The position numbers were made by a program, and so were the translations under genes. The notes below the pieces were generated by a model, which was not told the origin of the DNA, did not search any database, and saw only the letters and a list, made by a program, of their open reading frames with translations. From contig CANMAQ010000001.1 of NCBI GenBank assembly GCA_947495775.1, positions 124,001-188,000 of the forward strand: a DNA stretch of 64,000 nt. The letters run 5' to 3'. This document shows positions 56,248-64,000 of this stretch, piece after piece (within the stretch, counting starts at the first letter, position 1; each line of letters starts with the position of its first letter). The DNA comes from Jejuia algarum (GTDB taxonomy: Bacteria; Bacteroidota; Bacteroidia; Flavobacteriales; Flavobacteriaceae).

Positions 56248-56859
56248 ATGTTCGATGCTCTTATTATTGGTGGAGGTGCAGCAGGTTTATCTTGCGCTTT
56301 AATGCTAGGGTCTGCACAACACAAGGTTTATGCTAGCTCTAAAAAAATAGGCATTATCACGCACCAAAAAACATCGCATTTACAAACGGCTGTATTTAAT
56401 AATGTATTAGGTTTAGCCCCAGAAACTACTGGTGCCTCTATTCTTGAAAACGGTAAACAACAACTTACCGACGTATACCCGCATGTTCTACAAATTGAAA
56501 AGGAAAAAGTCTTAGAATTACAAGCGACTAATGATGGTTACACCATTCGCACCAATAAAAACACCTACACTTCTAAACTTGTTGTTATTGCTGTTGGCTA
56601 CACCAATTTGATGCACATTAAAGGTTTAGAACAGTACTGTGAGCCGCACCCGAGAGCTGCTCTAGAAAAGGATAGAATTTGGTTAAAAAACACAGACCAT
56701 CTTATCACTTCAAATTTATATGTTGCAGGCACACTAGCCGGATGGAGAAGTCAATTTGCCATTGCTTCTGGCAGTGGTGCGCATGTTGCCACAGATATTT
56801 TAACCCTTTGGAATGGTGGCAAACACGCTAAAGTACACGACAAGATCTCAGAATCCTAA
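56248..56859 (+). CDS. FAD/NAD(P)-dependent oxidoreductase, thioredoxin-reductase-like
   Basis: A 203-residue flavoprotein with the dinucleotide-binding motif ALIIGGGAAGLSCAL at the start, LVVIAVGYTN in the middle and YVAGTLAGWRSQFAIASGSG near the C-terminus, as in thioredoxin-reductase-like proteins. The redox CxxC of true TrxB and the separate NADPH domain are absent (TrxB is about 310 residues), so it is a short form with unknown partner. Confidence 0.8.
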   Translation: MFDALIIGGGAAGLSCALMLGSAQHKVYASSKKIGIITHQKTSHLQTAVFNNVLGLAPETTGASILENGKQQLTDVYPHVLQIEKEKVLELQATNDGYTIRTNKNTYTSKLVVIAVGYTNLMHIKGLEQYCEPHPRAALEKDRIWLKNTDHLITSNLYVAGTLAGWRSQFAIASGSGAHVATDILTLWNGGKHAKVHDKISES

Positions 56860-56874
56860 ACTAAAACTCTAACG

Positions 56875-58473
56875 TTACTCTATAGTAGACGCTTGATGTA
56901 AAACGAGCACCTCATCTAACATGATGTCTCTTTGATTTAAAACTTCTTGAAGCGCTCCATTACCGAAAAGTTGATCTGCCAAAGTTGCCTTTATGTATTG
57001 TTTAACTTCTTCGTGGTAGGCCACAAAAGTAATTTTAGAACCTATCCTAACATTTAAGTAATCCTGAAATTCTAAAACCATATCATCGTCTACTTCGAAA
57101 GCATCTATAAATTCCTGACGCTGGTAGGCCTCGAAACGCGAGCGGTCTTTTTCTAAAGCTTCAAACACGAAATACCCAATAACACCTCTACGTTTCAAAT
57201 ACCTAAGCGTTTCGTTTTGCATTGATTTATCTACAGGTACAAATACGTCTGGTATAATACCCCCACCGCCATACACGACTTTACCCTTAGGGGTCGTAAA
57301 TTTTAACGAATCAGCGACTTCTATCTTATCCCCATCTGTAAGCTCTCCAGAAGCAATACGCTTGTAATAATCTTCATGGTAGGCCTCATTACCTTTTCCA
57401 TAAGGACGCTGAATCGAACGTCCCGTTGGCGTGTAGTATCTAGATACTGTTAAACGCACAGCACTTCCGTCTCCTAAATCCATTTCTCGCTGCACCAAGC
57501 CCTTACCATAAGAACGTCGTCCCACAATAGTGCCTTTGTCATTATCTTGCAGAGCTCCTGCTACAATTTCACTTGCTGAAGCCGAATTTTCATCAATCAG
57601 CACATAAACGTGCCCATTTTCGAAATCTCCTTTTTCAGTAGCCATGATTTTTTCAACCTCACCCGTCTTATTTTTAGTGAACAGAATAAGCTTATCGTCT
57701 TCTAAAAACTCATCCACAATTTTTTCTGTAATATCTAATCGCCCTCCCGGATTACCTCTCAAATCTAAAACAATAGCCTCTGCACCTTTAGACATAAGTG
57801 CTGCTAATCCTTTTTTAAACTCGGCATAGGTCGTTTCGGCGAATTTATTAATCTTTATATAGCCAAGCTTATCTGCCAACATGTAATGCGCATCCACACT
57901 TTTTAAGGGGATCTTACCGCGTTTCACTGTAAAATTTAACAATTGGGGAGCTCCTCTTCTGTACACTTTTAGGTTCACCTTAGAATCTAAAGGCCCTTTC
58001 AACTTTTTTATAATTTCGCCATCCTTTAAACGGTCTCCATATAAAGTATCCTTATTCGCCATTAAAATTCTATCACCACTTTTAATTCCTGCTCTAGCAC
58101 TTGGGCCGTTGGCTATTGGACGTATAACCGCTATGGTATCTTTATAGGTATAAAAACTAACTCCTATCCCTACAAAATTACCACGCAATTCTTCTGTAAC
58201 GCGTTGCATATCTTCCCTTGGAATGTAAACGGAGTGCGGATCTAAATTTTCTAAAATCCCATTAACTGTTACATCGACAATACTATCGGTGTTGATATCG
58301 TCGACATAATCGTAATCGATATAATCAATTAAACGGTTCAGTTTATCCTTTTTACTGTTCGAGGTAAACAAACGGTTTGAGGTATCATTAAAATCTAATG
58401 TCCCTCCAATAAAAATGCCCGCAGCAATAGCTACACCTAACAATAAGGGTATGTATTTTTTTTGAAATTGCAT
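56875..58473 (-). CDS. C-terminal processing protease (S41, CtpA-type)
   Basis: A 532-residue periplasmic protease with a signal/anchor (LLLGVAIAAGIFIGG), a PDZ domain (about 85-180; GVSFYTYKDTIAVIRPIANG) and the S41 core. The catalytic Ser is in DENSASASEIVAGAL and the Lys in GRRSYGKGLVQ, with GNPGGRLDITEKIVDEF before them. It cleaves unstructured C-termini of envelope proteins. Its ATG overlaps the stop of the dCMP deaminase gene upstream (TAATG), indicating coupling. Confidence 0.94.
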   Translation of the reverse strand: MQFQKKYIPLLLGVAIAAGIFIGGTLDFNDTSNRLFTSNSKKDKLNRLIDYIDYDYVDDINTDSIVDVTVNGILENLDPHSVYIPREDMQRVTEELRGNFVGIGVSFYTYKDTIAVIRPIANGPSARAGIKSGDRILMANKDTLYGDRLKDGEIIKKLKGPLDSKVNLKVYRRGAPQLLNFTVKRGKIPLKSVDAHYMLADKLGYIKINKFAETTYAEFKKGLAALMSKGAEAIVLDLRGNPGGRLDITEKIVDEFLEDDKLILFTKNKTGEVEKIMATEKGDFENGHVYVLIDENSASASEIVAGALQDNDKGTIVGRRSYGKGLVQREMDLGDGSAVRLTVSRYYTPTGRSIQRPYGKGNEAYHEDYYKRIASGELTDGDKIEVADSLKFTTPKGKVVYGGGGIIPDVFVPVDKSMQNETLRYLKRRGVIGYFVFEALEKDRSRFEAYQRQEFIDAFEVDDDMVLEFQDYLNVRIGSKITFVAYHEEVKQYIKATLADQLFGNGALQEVLNQRDIMLDEVLVLHQASTIE

Positions 58474-58904
58474 TAGCCTTCTAAATCTTCTATAAGTTGT
58501 AATTCTATCCCTGCGCGCTTTAGAAATTTAAGCCCCGAATCGTCTTTATATGCGCTATTATACACCACTTTTACAATACCCGATTGGTGTATTAGCTTAC
58601 TACATTCTTTGCATGGCGACAACGTTATGTACAAGGTAGCCCCTTTACAAGATTGCGTCGATGCTGCTACTTTTAAAATCGCATTGGCTTCTGCATGCAA
58701 GACATACCACTTGGTATACCCCGCTTCGTCTTCACAAAAATTTTCAAATCCAGTAGGCGTGCCATTGTAACCATCGGATATAATCATACGATCTTTAACA
58801 ATAATCGCTCCCACTTGTTTGCGTTTGCAATAAGAGAGTTTCCCCCATTCTTTGGCCATGCGCAAATACGCTTTATCGTATTTTAATTGTTTTTCTCTTT
58901 GCAT
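58473..58904 (-). CDS. dCMP deaminase (ComEB-like)
   Basis: A 143-residue zinc deaminase converting dCMP to dUMP for thymidylate synthesis. HAEANAIL (zinc His and catalytic Glu) and PCKECSKLI (zinc Cys pair) are separated as in dCMP deaminases, with the N-terminal KRKQVGAIIVKD. It is translationally coupled to the S41 protease gene. Confidence 0.9.
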   Translation of the reverse strand: MQREKQLKYDKAYLRMAKEWGKLSYCKRKQVGAIIVKDRMIISDGYNGTPTGFENFCEDEAGYTKWYVLHAEANAILKVAASTQSCKGATLYITLSPCKECSKLIHQSGIVKVVYNSAYKDDSGLKFLKRAGIELQLIEDLEG

Positions 58905-59022
58905 TATTTTTTATAATGTTATGCTGAATATGGAAGCATTGCAACGAAATTAAGGTCTTAAAGTTGTAATCACAATACCGAGGCGTTAAAGTTTTAACAA
59001 AAACACACGTAACATGGGTATT

Positions 59023-59613
59023 TTATTTCAAAAACGGACTTCTAAGCAGCATTGGAATGACCAAGCCAATGACAATAGATGATATTACGATAATCCAATC
59101 TCGTTTTGTAAATCTAAATATGGTCTGTATAACGTAACCTAGGAAAAGAACGATAAACACAATGATAATTTGAGCAATTTCTATGCCTAAAGCAAATTCA
59201 AGAAGCAATACCAATTTATGCGTACCCCCATCTGCCAGCATATGAAACTGGCTCGCAAACCCTAAGCCATGGATCAAGCCAAAAAACAGCGTTGTTAAAA
59301 ACAGTAAGCCTACACGTTCTTTTTGTGCACCTCGACCTGCTGTAAACACATTGTAAATAGCGACTATTAAAATTGTGACTGGAATTAAAAACTCTACCAT
59401 AACTCCACTAACAGCAACCACATGGTAGGCCGCCAGCACTAAAGATAATGTATGCCCTAGTGTAAACATGGACACCAATAAGAGCACACGTTTCCAATCT
59501 TTAAACACATACGGAATGGTAAGTACCATTAAAAATAAAACATGATCGTAGGCGTTAATATCAAGAACGTGATAGACACCATATTCTACATTGAAAAAAA
59601 AAGTATCGCGCAT
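59023..59613 (-). CDS. HupE/UreJ family membrane protein
   Basis: A 196-residue protein with six or so helices. The family motif HVLDINAYDHVLFLMVL is at the start, GHTLSLVLAA in the middle and FFGLIHGLGFASQ later, with His and Asp residues that in HupE/UreJ are linked to nickel transport. Here no hydrogenase or urease gene is near, so the substrate is open. The ATG at 59611-59613 is chosen over a TTG nine residues upstream. Confidence 0.85.
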   Translation of the reverse strand: MRDTFFFNVEYGVYHVLDINAYDHVLFLMVLTIPYVFKDWKRVLLLVSMFTLGHTLSLVLAAYHVVAVSGVMVEFLIPVTILIVAIYNVFTAGRGAQKERVGLLFLTTLFFGLIHGLGFASQFHMLADGGTHKLVLLLEFALGIEIAQIIIVFIVLFLGYVIQTIFRFTKRDWIIVISSIVIGLVIPMLLRSPFLK

Positions 59614-59683
59614 TTCAAAAAAGATTTTAGGGTGCTTCAAATATACAATTAATCAAAACGCTACAAAACGTAAATGAATACTA

Positions 59684-59691
59684 TATATTTG
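59684..59691 (+). promoter_or_regulatory. -7 element of the hypothetical lipoprotein gene
   Basis: TATATTTG matches TAnnTTTG, 30 bp before the ATG at 59722. Confidence 0.55.
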
Positions 59692-59721
59692 TAACACTCA
59701 AGAACGAAAACAAAACACGTC

Positions 59722-60246
59722 ATGACCTTAAGGCTTTTACTACTATTTTATTTATGTCTTAGTATAGCGTCTTGTAACAAAACGCAGCAGCAATCTGCTG
59801 AAGTTGCCGTAAGCACGACTAAAGAAAAGATTAGATTTACAGAAACGGACTTAAAAACGTTAGATTACACCGAGTTTTCTTTAGATTCAAAAGTGAAATC
59901 TCAAATAAGTGATTGGGTAGGTTATTTTACCTTAGCCACAATTATAGAAGACTTAAAAATACCTGATTTTAGTTTTTTTGAAAACAATGATGTTCCCATC
60001 GAAGATCTTATTATTGAAACTCATGATACCCTTCCCGAAAAATTTTCAACTCAAGCCATACTTTCAAGAATCACGATCATAGAAAGCATGTTATACAAAA
60101 CCAAAGAAATTATTGAAATACATGCCAATGATAGAGCTCAACTCTTAATTGCAGTAAAAGATCTTTCTGAGGCCTTTTCTAATTTAAATTTTCAATTGAA
60201 TAAAAAAATTGAAAAGGACGCTCAAAATATCGAGCGCCCTAACTAA
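59722..60246 (+). CDS. Hypothetical lipoprotein
   Basis: A 174-residue lipoprotein (LSIASCNKTQQQS, Cys18) with an acidic, helical body and no recognised domain. It is monocistronic and ends 22 bp before the convergent TPR gene. Confidence 0.75.
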   Translation: MTLRLLLLFYLCLSIASCNKTQQQSAEVAVSTTKEKIRFTETDLKTLDYTEFSLDSKVKSQISDWVGYFTLATIIEDLKIPDFSFFENNDVPIEDLIIETHDTLPEKFSTQAILSRITIIESMLYKTKEIIEIHANDRAQLLIAVKDLSEAFSNLNFQLNKKIEKDAQNIERPN

Positions 60247-60268
60247 AACTGTGTATACAATTTATCCT

Positions 60269-60970
60269 CTATTTTTTAGAGGCCTGCAATTCTTGATGTT
60301 GTCTTAATATTTCGTTTTTTGTAATCTTTGCTAAATTAAAGTTTGGAGAGGCTTTTAAGGTGTCATCCAAAGCAGCAATTACGGCATCCATATTATTTAC
60401 TTTGTCTTTTTGATACAATTGTAATGCCTTAAGATACATAAATCCACTTTTAAGCGCCACCTCATAAGGTGTTTGTCTTTCATAATAAGCCCGTTTCATT
60501 TCAGGTTTGGCATTTGCAAGACCGTAGTTGATATATTCTAAAGCTGCATCTAATTTCAGTACTTGTAAACTCAACTCCGCGAGTTCATAAGTCAATTCTG
60601 GCGTTGGCTTTTTATCAAATAAAGCCTTGTAATGTTCTAAAGCACGCTCTGGTTGTTTTAAAGCTTTTAAAGCGATAGCTTTGACTTCCAATGCGATTTC
60701 AGAATCGTCAATTTTACGATCTATTCCAATCGTATTTAAGGCTTGCACATACTTACCCTCTGTGGTATAAATATAAGCCAGTGTATCTTTTCTTGCTTCT
60801 GAAGGTGCCAACACATTTAAATGTGTCATGGCATTAATCATTCCTTGTACATCCCCCTGTATTCGCATTTGTTTGTTATAGGCTTCAAAATGCTTAATTA
60901 ATGCTGCATTACTTTGTGCACTTGTAGCAAGCGTTGTTACAAATAATACCAATGTCACAATTCCTTTCAT
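60269..60970 (-). CDS. Exported TPR-like protein
   Basis: A 233-residue protein with a signal peptide (GIVTLVLFVTTLATSAQ) followed by helical hairpins that resemble TPRs (RKDTLAYIYTTEGKYVQALN, ALKQPERALEHYKALFDKKP, LKLDAALEYINYGLANAKPE). It probably acts as a periplasmic scaffold. No close partner is visible. Confidence 0.75.
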   Translation of the reverse strand: MKGIVTLVLFVTTLATSAQSNAALIKHFEAYNKQMRIQGDVQGMINAMTHLNVLAPSEARKDTLAYIYTTEGKYVQALNTIGIDRKIDDSEIALEVKAIALKALKQPERALEHYKALFDKKPTPELTYELAELSLQVLKLDAALEYINYGLANAKPEMKRAYYERQTPYEVALKSGFMYLKALQLYQKDKVNNMDAVIAALDDTLKASPNFNLAKITKNEILRQHQELQASKK

Positions 60971-61472
60971 CTTCTTTTTATTTTAATTCGACGTCCAAAA
61001 CTATAAAAAATTGGCACTTAATCTCTTAAAAGTTTATTAATTGTTCTCTTAGTTGATATACCCCTCTCTTTTAACTACAACAGCGCGTTAAGCATAAACG
61101 CTTCAGCCCTGAAGATGCATAACGCTGCCCAACACCTAACACTAGTGGCTTTAACGCGTTGGAAAACGCCTCAAAAAACCCTAAATACGTTTGATGTTTT
61201 CTACGTTACAGGAATAGACATTTGCAACTCTAAAGACATATTCTCCAACACATAACACATAAACAACCACCATTTGAGGCATTTTAACGACTACAACGCA
61301 ACAGCCATTATAAATAGATCAGCTTCATTTTTTAACATTTTAAGATACCTGTGCGTAGTTAACCCCTCTAATTATAAGTGATTTTTAATACTCTTAAGTT
61401 TTCTTTAAGACAGTAGCTTTAGGAAAACTAGTTTTTTTTAAGTACTTTTAGAAGAACTAAAAATCTAATATT
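60971..61472. other. 502-bp intergenic region with one strong hairpin
   Basis: Lies between divergent genes at 60970 and 61473. It has no frame with coding character. The only feature seen is the hairpin at 61081-61127. Confidence 0.5.
61081..61127. repeat. Long imperfect hairpin, possible structured RNA
   Basis: Outer arms CAGCG..GTTAAGCAT (61081-61095) and ATGCATAACGCTG (61115-61127) with a 2-nt bulge and one mismatch, inner arms CTTCAG (61101-61106) and CTGAAG (61109-61114). No T-run follows on either strand, so it is not a plain terminator. Confidence 0.5.
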
Positions 61473-61940
61473 ATGGGTATTAAAAGTTTTCAAGGGGCTA
61501 GAAAACACCAGTCAACACTGACGGAAACCGCCCCTCTAAAAGTAAGCGACTATATGACTAAGGATTTGATCACCTTTAGGCCAGATCAAACTATAGAAAC
61601 TGTTATGGAGACATTGATAAAAAATAGAATTTCGGGCGGACCTGTTGTTAATGAAAAACAAGAATTAATCGGTATTATATCTGAAGGGGATTGCGTTAAA
61701 CAAATTAGCGAAAGCCGTTATTACAATATGCCAATGCAAGACAAGACTATCCAAGATCATATGGCGACCAATGTTGAAACTATTGACGGTAATATGAATA
61801 TTTTTGATGCTGCCAATAAGTTTTTAAAAGAAAAACGCCGTCGTTTCCCTATTGTTGAAAATGGTAAACTTATAGGTCAAATTAGCCAAAAAGATGTTCT
61901 AAAAGCTGCCATGCAGTTTAAAGGCCAAACTTGGAAATAA
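61473..61940 (+). CDS. CBS-domain protein
   Basis: A 155-residue soluble protein with two CBS domains (about 25-80 and 92-148): VSDYMTKDLITFRPDQTIET, GGPVVNEKQELIGIISEGD, RRFPIVENGKLIGQISQKDV. Such pairs bind adenine nucleotides and regulate partner proteins; here no partner is encoded beside it. Monocistronic. Confidence 0.9.
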   Translation: MGIKSFQGARKHQSTLTETAPLKVSDYMTKDLITFRPDQTIETVMETLIKNRISGGPVVNEKQELIGIISEGDCVKQISESRYYNMPMQDKTIQDHMATNVETIDGNMNIFDAANKFLKEKRRRFPIVENGKLIGQISQKDVLKAAMQFKGQTWK

Positions 61941-61952
61941 ACAGACACATCT

Positions 61953-62636
61953 CTATACGTCATTAATGATCACTTCAGGTAAATCTGTAATAATAAGCTG
62001 TTGTTGGTCTTGGGTCTCTAAGGTTGCAATTTTAGAATAATTGTAGCCTTGCAGAGGTGTGTCTAGTGTTTTCCATTTAGCAATACCTCCTACGGTTACG
62101 GTTTCCCCTATTTCTAGAACACGCTCTGTATAACGCATTGTTTTATTAAGCCCAAACCTATTCTTAGATCTAATACCGTAACGCTCTAATACGTCTTCAA
62201 AATGAGTAGAAGGCGCATTTAAAATACCTGATGTTTCTTTTTTATCTGCCACAAAATAACTTAAGTAATCTTTAGGAGCACTTTTAGGTTTCACCATGAC
62301 ATGTGTTCCTTTAATAGCTAATAGAAAGTCTTGAATCACTTCCTTTTCAACTAAAGTATTCCATTGTTTGTTTTTACCTATTTGGGTTTTTTGCTCAATT
62401 TTTATCACATAGCCTACACATTTGCGCTTGCTAAAAGGCGCTTCTAAAGGCGCGTCAATATACTGTACACGCCCACTTAACGTAATCGCCTCATTGGCAT
62501 TGAATTGAATATAACTTTTGGGTGTCAACTTAGACAAAGCCCTAAGCACGACCTGTTTTGTATTGTAGTAGTTAATCGCAAAGACGACGAGTATAAAAAT
62601 CGATAAAAAAAATAAAACTACAAGTAACGTATTCAT
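61953..62636 (-). CDS. Membrane-anchored GIDE-like domain protein
   Basis: A 227-residue protein with an N-terminal membrane helix (LLVVLFFLSIFILVVFAINY) and a body resembling the GIDE domain of MUL1-type E3 ligases: a KRKCVGYVIKIEQKT strand with a Cys, a W..L..KEVIQDFLL segment, and RVLEIGETVTVGGIAKW near the end. No RING domain is present, as in other bacterial GIDE proteins, so ubiquitin ligation is not implied. Role unknown. Confidence 0.65.
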   Translation of the reverse strand: MNTLLVVLFFLSIFILVVFAINYYNTKQVVLRALSKLTPKSYIQFNANEAITLSGRVQYIDAPLEAPFSKRKCVGYVIKIEQKTQIGKNKQWNTLVEKEVIQDFLLAIKGTHVMVKPKSAPKDYLSYFVADKKETSGILNAPSTHFEDVLERYGIRSKNRFGLNKTMRYTERVLEIGETVTVGGIAKWKTLDTPLQGYNYSKIATLETQDQQQLIITDLPEVIINDV

Positions 62637-62789
62637 AATAGAACTTTAATAGACATTTACTACACTAGAGAGTGCCCTCAAAACACATAACGTATTGCTG
62701 CGTTTTAAATTGAAAACAGGACATCCTCACCTCCAAATAATTGTATTGTCGCGCTATCAGTTGCATTTTAAATGTATTTGTTACAGCAA

Positions 62790-63140
62790 TCATCCCTCTC
62801 TTTTTACCAATGCATAATAATCACCTTCTAAAGGCAAATATCCTTGGTTGTATACAAAATAATAGATTTTACCTGCTTTTGTTGTGTATATGCTTGTAAA
62901 ATACTTAAAATCGAAACCCAATTCTATAAGTTTAGCTCTAGACGTTTTCGTTTTTTGATCTGGATTTAAAGTTTCTAAAACGCGGTAGTTTTTACGCAGG
63001 CGGTTATTGGTATTTCTAATTAGGTTTTTACTGTCCTTATGTACTCTATTATTAAACGCATTTCGGCATGCATCATCGCAAAATTTCTTATCAATTCTAC
63101 CTACAACTTTGGCACTGCACTCTAAACACTGCTTTTCCAT
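62790..63140 (-). CDS. N-terminal zinc-ribbon protein
   Basis: A 116-residue protein with a zinc-ribbon at the N-terminus (KQCLECSAKVVGRIDKKFCD, then DACR: Cys-x2-Cys ... Cys-x3-Cys) in the DUF2116-like style, then a basic helical middle (HKDSKNLIRNTNNRLRKNYR) and a small beta-rich end (FTSIYTTKAGKIYYFVY). It may bind nucleic acid. It starts 12 bp after the membrane protein gene at 63153, and probably shares its transcript. Confidence 0.75.
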   Translation of the reverse strand: MEKQCLECSAKVVGRIDKKFCDDACRNAFNNRVHKDSKNLIRNTNNRLRKNYRVLETLNPDQKTKTSRAKLIELGFDFKYFTSIYTTKAGKIYYFVYNQGYLPLEGDYYALVKREG

Positions 63141-63152
63141 TATATTTTCAGT

Positions 63153-63509
63153 TTACAAATTGGCCTTAATTAATATACCCCATACTACTGCTGCCCAAAG
63201 CCACAGTATAAATATATAAATTAAACATCGTAAAACGAATGATTTAAGTGTTTTTGAAAGAAAAAACAACACACTGCCTGCCCATGCAAAACCGAAAGCC
63301 CATAGTAGCCCTGCACCAATCATTGCAGGCCACACCCAGTCGCCATGCCATGTATTGATGTCTGGATAGTTGCTAAAAAGAAAGGCAACTAAATAATACA
63401 ATCCAAAACCTAAGCCCCCCATACTTAATAATCCCAAAGCCCCCGTCACAAAAAACGCGATGACAGACCATTTGGTAGTCCTGCTTAAAGCCCTCCATGA
63501 TACGCTCAT
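63153..63509 (-). CDS. Small membrane protein
   Basis: A 118-residue protein with three hydrophobic segments (about 15-45, 55-85 and 92-115) and Trp-rich loops (NTWHGDWVWPAM). No family recognised. It is followed 12 bp later by the zinc-ribbon gene. Confidence 0.7.
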   Translation of the reverse strand: MSVSWRALSRTTKWSVIAFFVTGALGLLSMGGLGFGLYYLVAFLFSNYPDINTWHGDWVWPAMIGAGLLWAFGFAWAGSVLFFLSKTLKSFVLRCLIYIFILWLWAAVVWGILIKANL

Positions 63510-63655
63510 AATTTCATTTATTACGTGTTAGCCACTAGTTATTTAACAGCCAAAAAGCGACTTAATTGTAAGTATGTACTTATTTCAAAATCAGACTATA
63601 CCCTACTAATTTACAAGTAGATACATTTTTACTTTGTTTTTTAGCAACAATGTAG

Positions 63656-63663
63656 TTCCTTTG
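63656..63663 (+). promoter_or_regulatory. -7-like element of the partial secreted gene
   Basis: TTCCTTTG is one base from TAnnTTTG and lies 22 bp before the ATG at 63686. Confidence 0.4.
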
Positions 63664-63685
63664 AGTAAATATAATCCATTTACCG

Positions 63686-64000
63686 ATGAGTCCAATAGCT
63701 AAATTGCTCACCTGTGCTGTTTTACTTTCCCTCTTAAAAGTAAATGCACAAGATACGCAAGGCATCTTAATTCCTAAGGTGACCGACCAAAATTCCTGTC
63801 AACCCTGCCGAGATGCTTTTAAAAGCAAACCCAGAGATGTTCATTTTAACATCACCAACGACAACAAAGACGATTTATACTTTGAAATTACCGACCCCAG
63901 ATGGTTAAAACAGTTATTTACATCGCCTAAAGACGGCTTCATTATTGATATTGTAGATCGTGAGCGTTACACCTGTAATACCGACAGCCTCGCCGAAACA
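63686..64000 (+). CDS. N-terminal part of a secreted Cys-containing protein
   Basis: The frame runs from ATG 63686 to the last base without a stop, giving 105 residues of a longer protein. It begins with a signal peptide (AKLLTCAVLLSLLKVNAQ) and then SCQPCRDAFKSKPRDV, with a CxxC pair, and RYTCNTDSLAE further on. No family is assigned with confidence. Confidence 0.7.
   Translation, partial: MSPIAKLLTCAVLLSLLKVNAQDTQGILIPKVTDQNSCQPCRDAFKSKPRDVHFNITNDNKDDLYFEITDPRWLKQLFTSPKDGFIIDIVDRERYTCNTDSLAET

Noticed and set aside
1..64000. CRISPR arrays, insertion sequences and prophage genes
   Set aside because: No regular spaced repeats, transposase motifs or phage structural genes were seen.

Overview
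The window is from a Bacteroidota chromosome, most likely a marine member of the Flavobacteriaceae. The signs are an AT-rich sequence, promoters with the TAnnTTTG -7 element, almost no Shine-Dalgarno sequences, a type IX secretion (T9SS) C-terminal sorting domain, several outer-membrane receptors with carboxypeptidase-regulatory-like N-termini, and many lipoproteins. No rRNA, tRNA, CRISPR array or intact mobile element was found.

Layout. 1-9792 holds the end of a possible AsmA-like gene, rpsU, a LysE-type exporter, a surface lipoprotein resembling GH39 glycosidases, DUF2797, a GH3-family adenylating enzyme, an OmpA/PD40 protein, a small barrel protein, and a polyprenyl synthase with a small partner gene. 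9867-16581 is a self-contained efflux operon, tetR-tolC-MFP-RND, with a perfect 10+10 palindrome over the tetR promoter. 16790-22708 has a FkbM-like protein, aspS, a CLC protein whose gating glutamate is replaced by glutamine, DUF1801, a small membrane protein and tadA. 22722-27860 is a minus-strand five-gene cluster with an astacin-like lipoprotein protease and a TPR-membrane-LytTR regulator. It diverges from dxs; dgt follows.

31216-38997 is the most interesting part. Three promoters, for a stand-alone regulatory-like domain protein, a TonB receptor plus beta-helix lipoprotein operon, and a Pit phosphate transporter fused to a PhoU-like domain, each carry tandem 11-bp units (TAACATTAAGA-like) in register. 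Each array ends exactly 3 bp before a poor -7 element. This looks like a phosphate-starvation (PhoB-type) regulon, and it suggests the receptor/lipoprotein pair takes up a phosphorus source.

39294-46015 has another outer-membrane barrel receptor, an OmpA lipoprotein, a 1.4 kb gene-poor stretch with a possible integrase relic, and a second GH39-like enzyme carrying a T9SS tail. 46441-50121 is nrdB-nrdA. 50677-55244 is a compact minus-strand operon of five mostly uncharacterised genes built around DUF4407, including a likely DUF4407 paralogue and a membrane transglutaminase-like protein. 55324-64000 holds housekeeping and small hypothetical genes: DUF3109, an FAD oxidoreductase, a CtpA-type protease, dCMP deaminase, HupE/UreJ, CBS, GIDE-like and zinc-ribbon proteins, and the start of a secreted protein that runs off the end.
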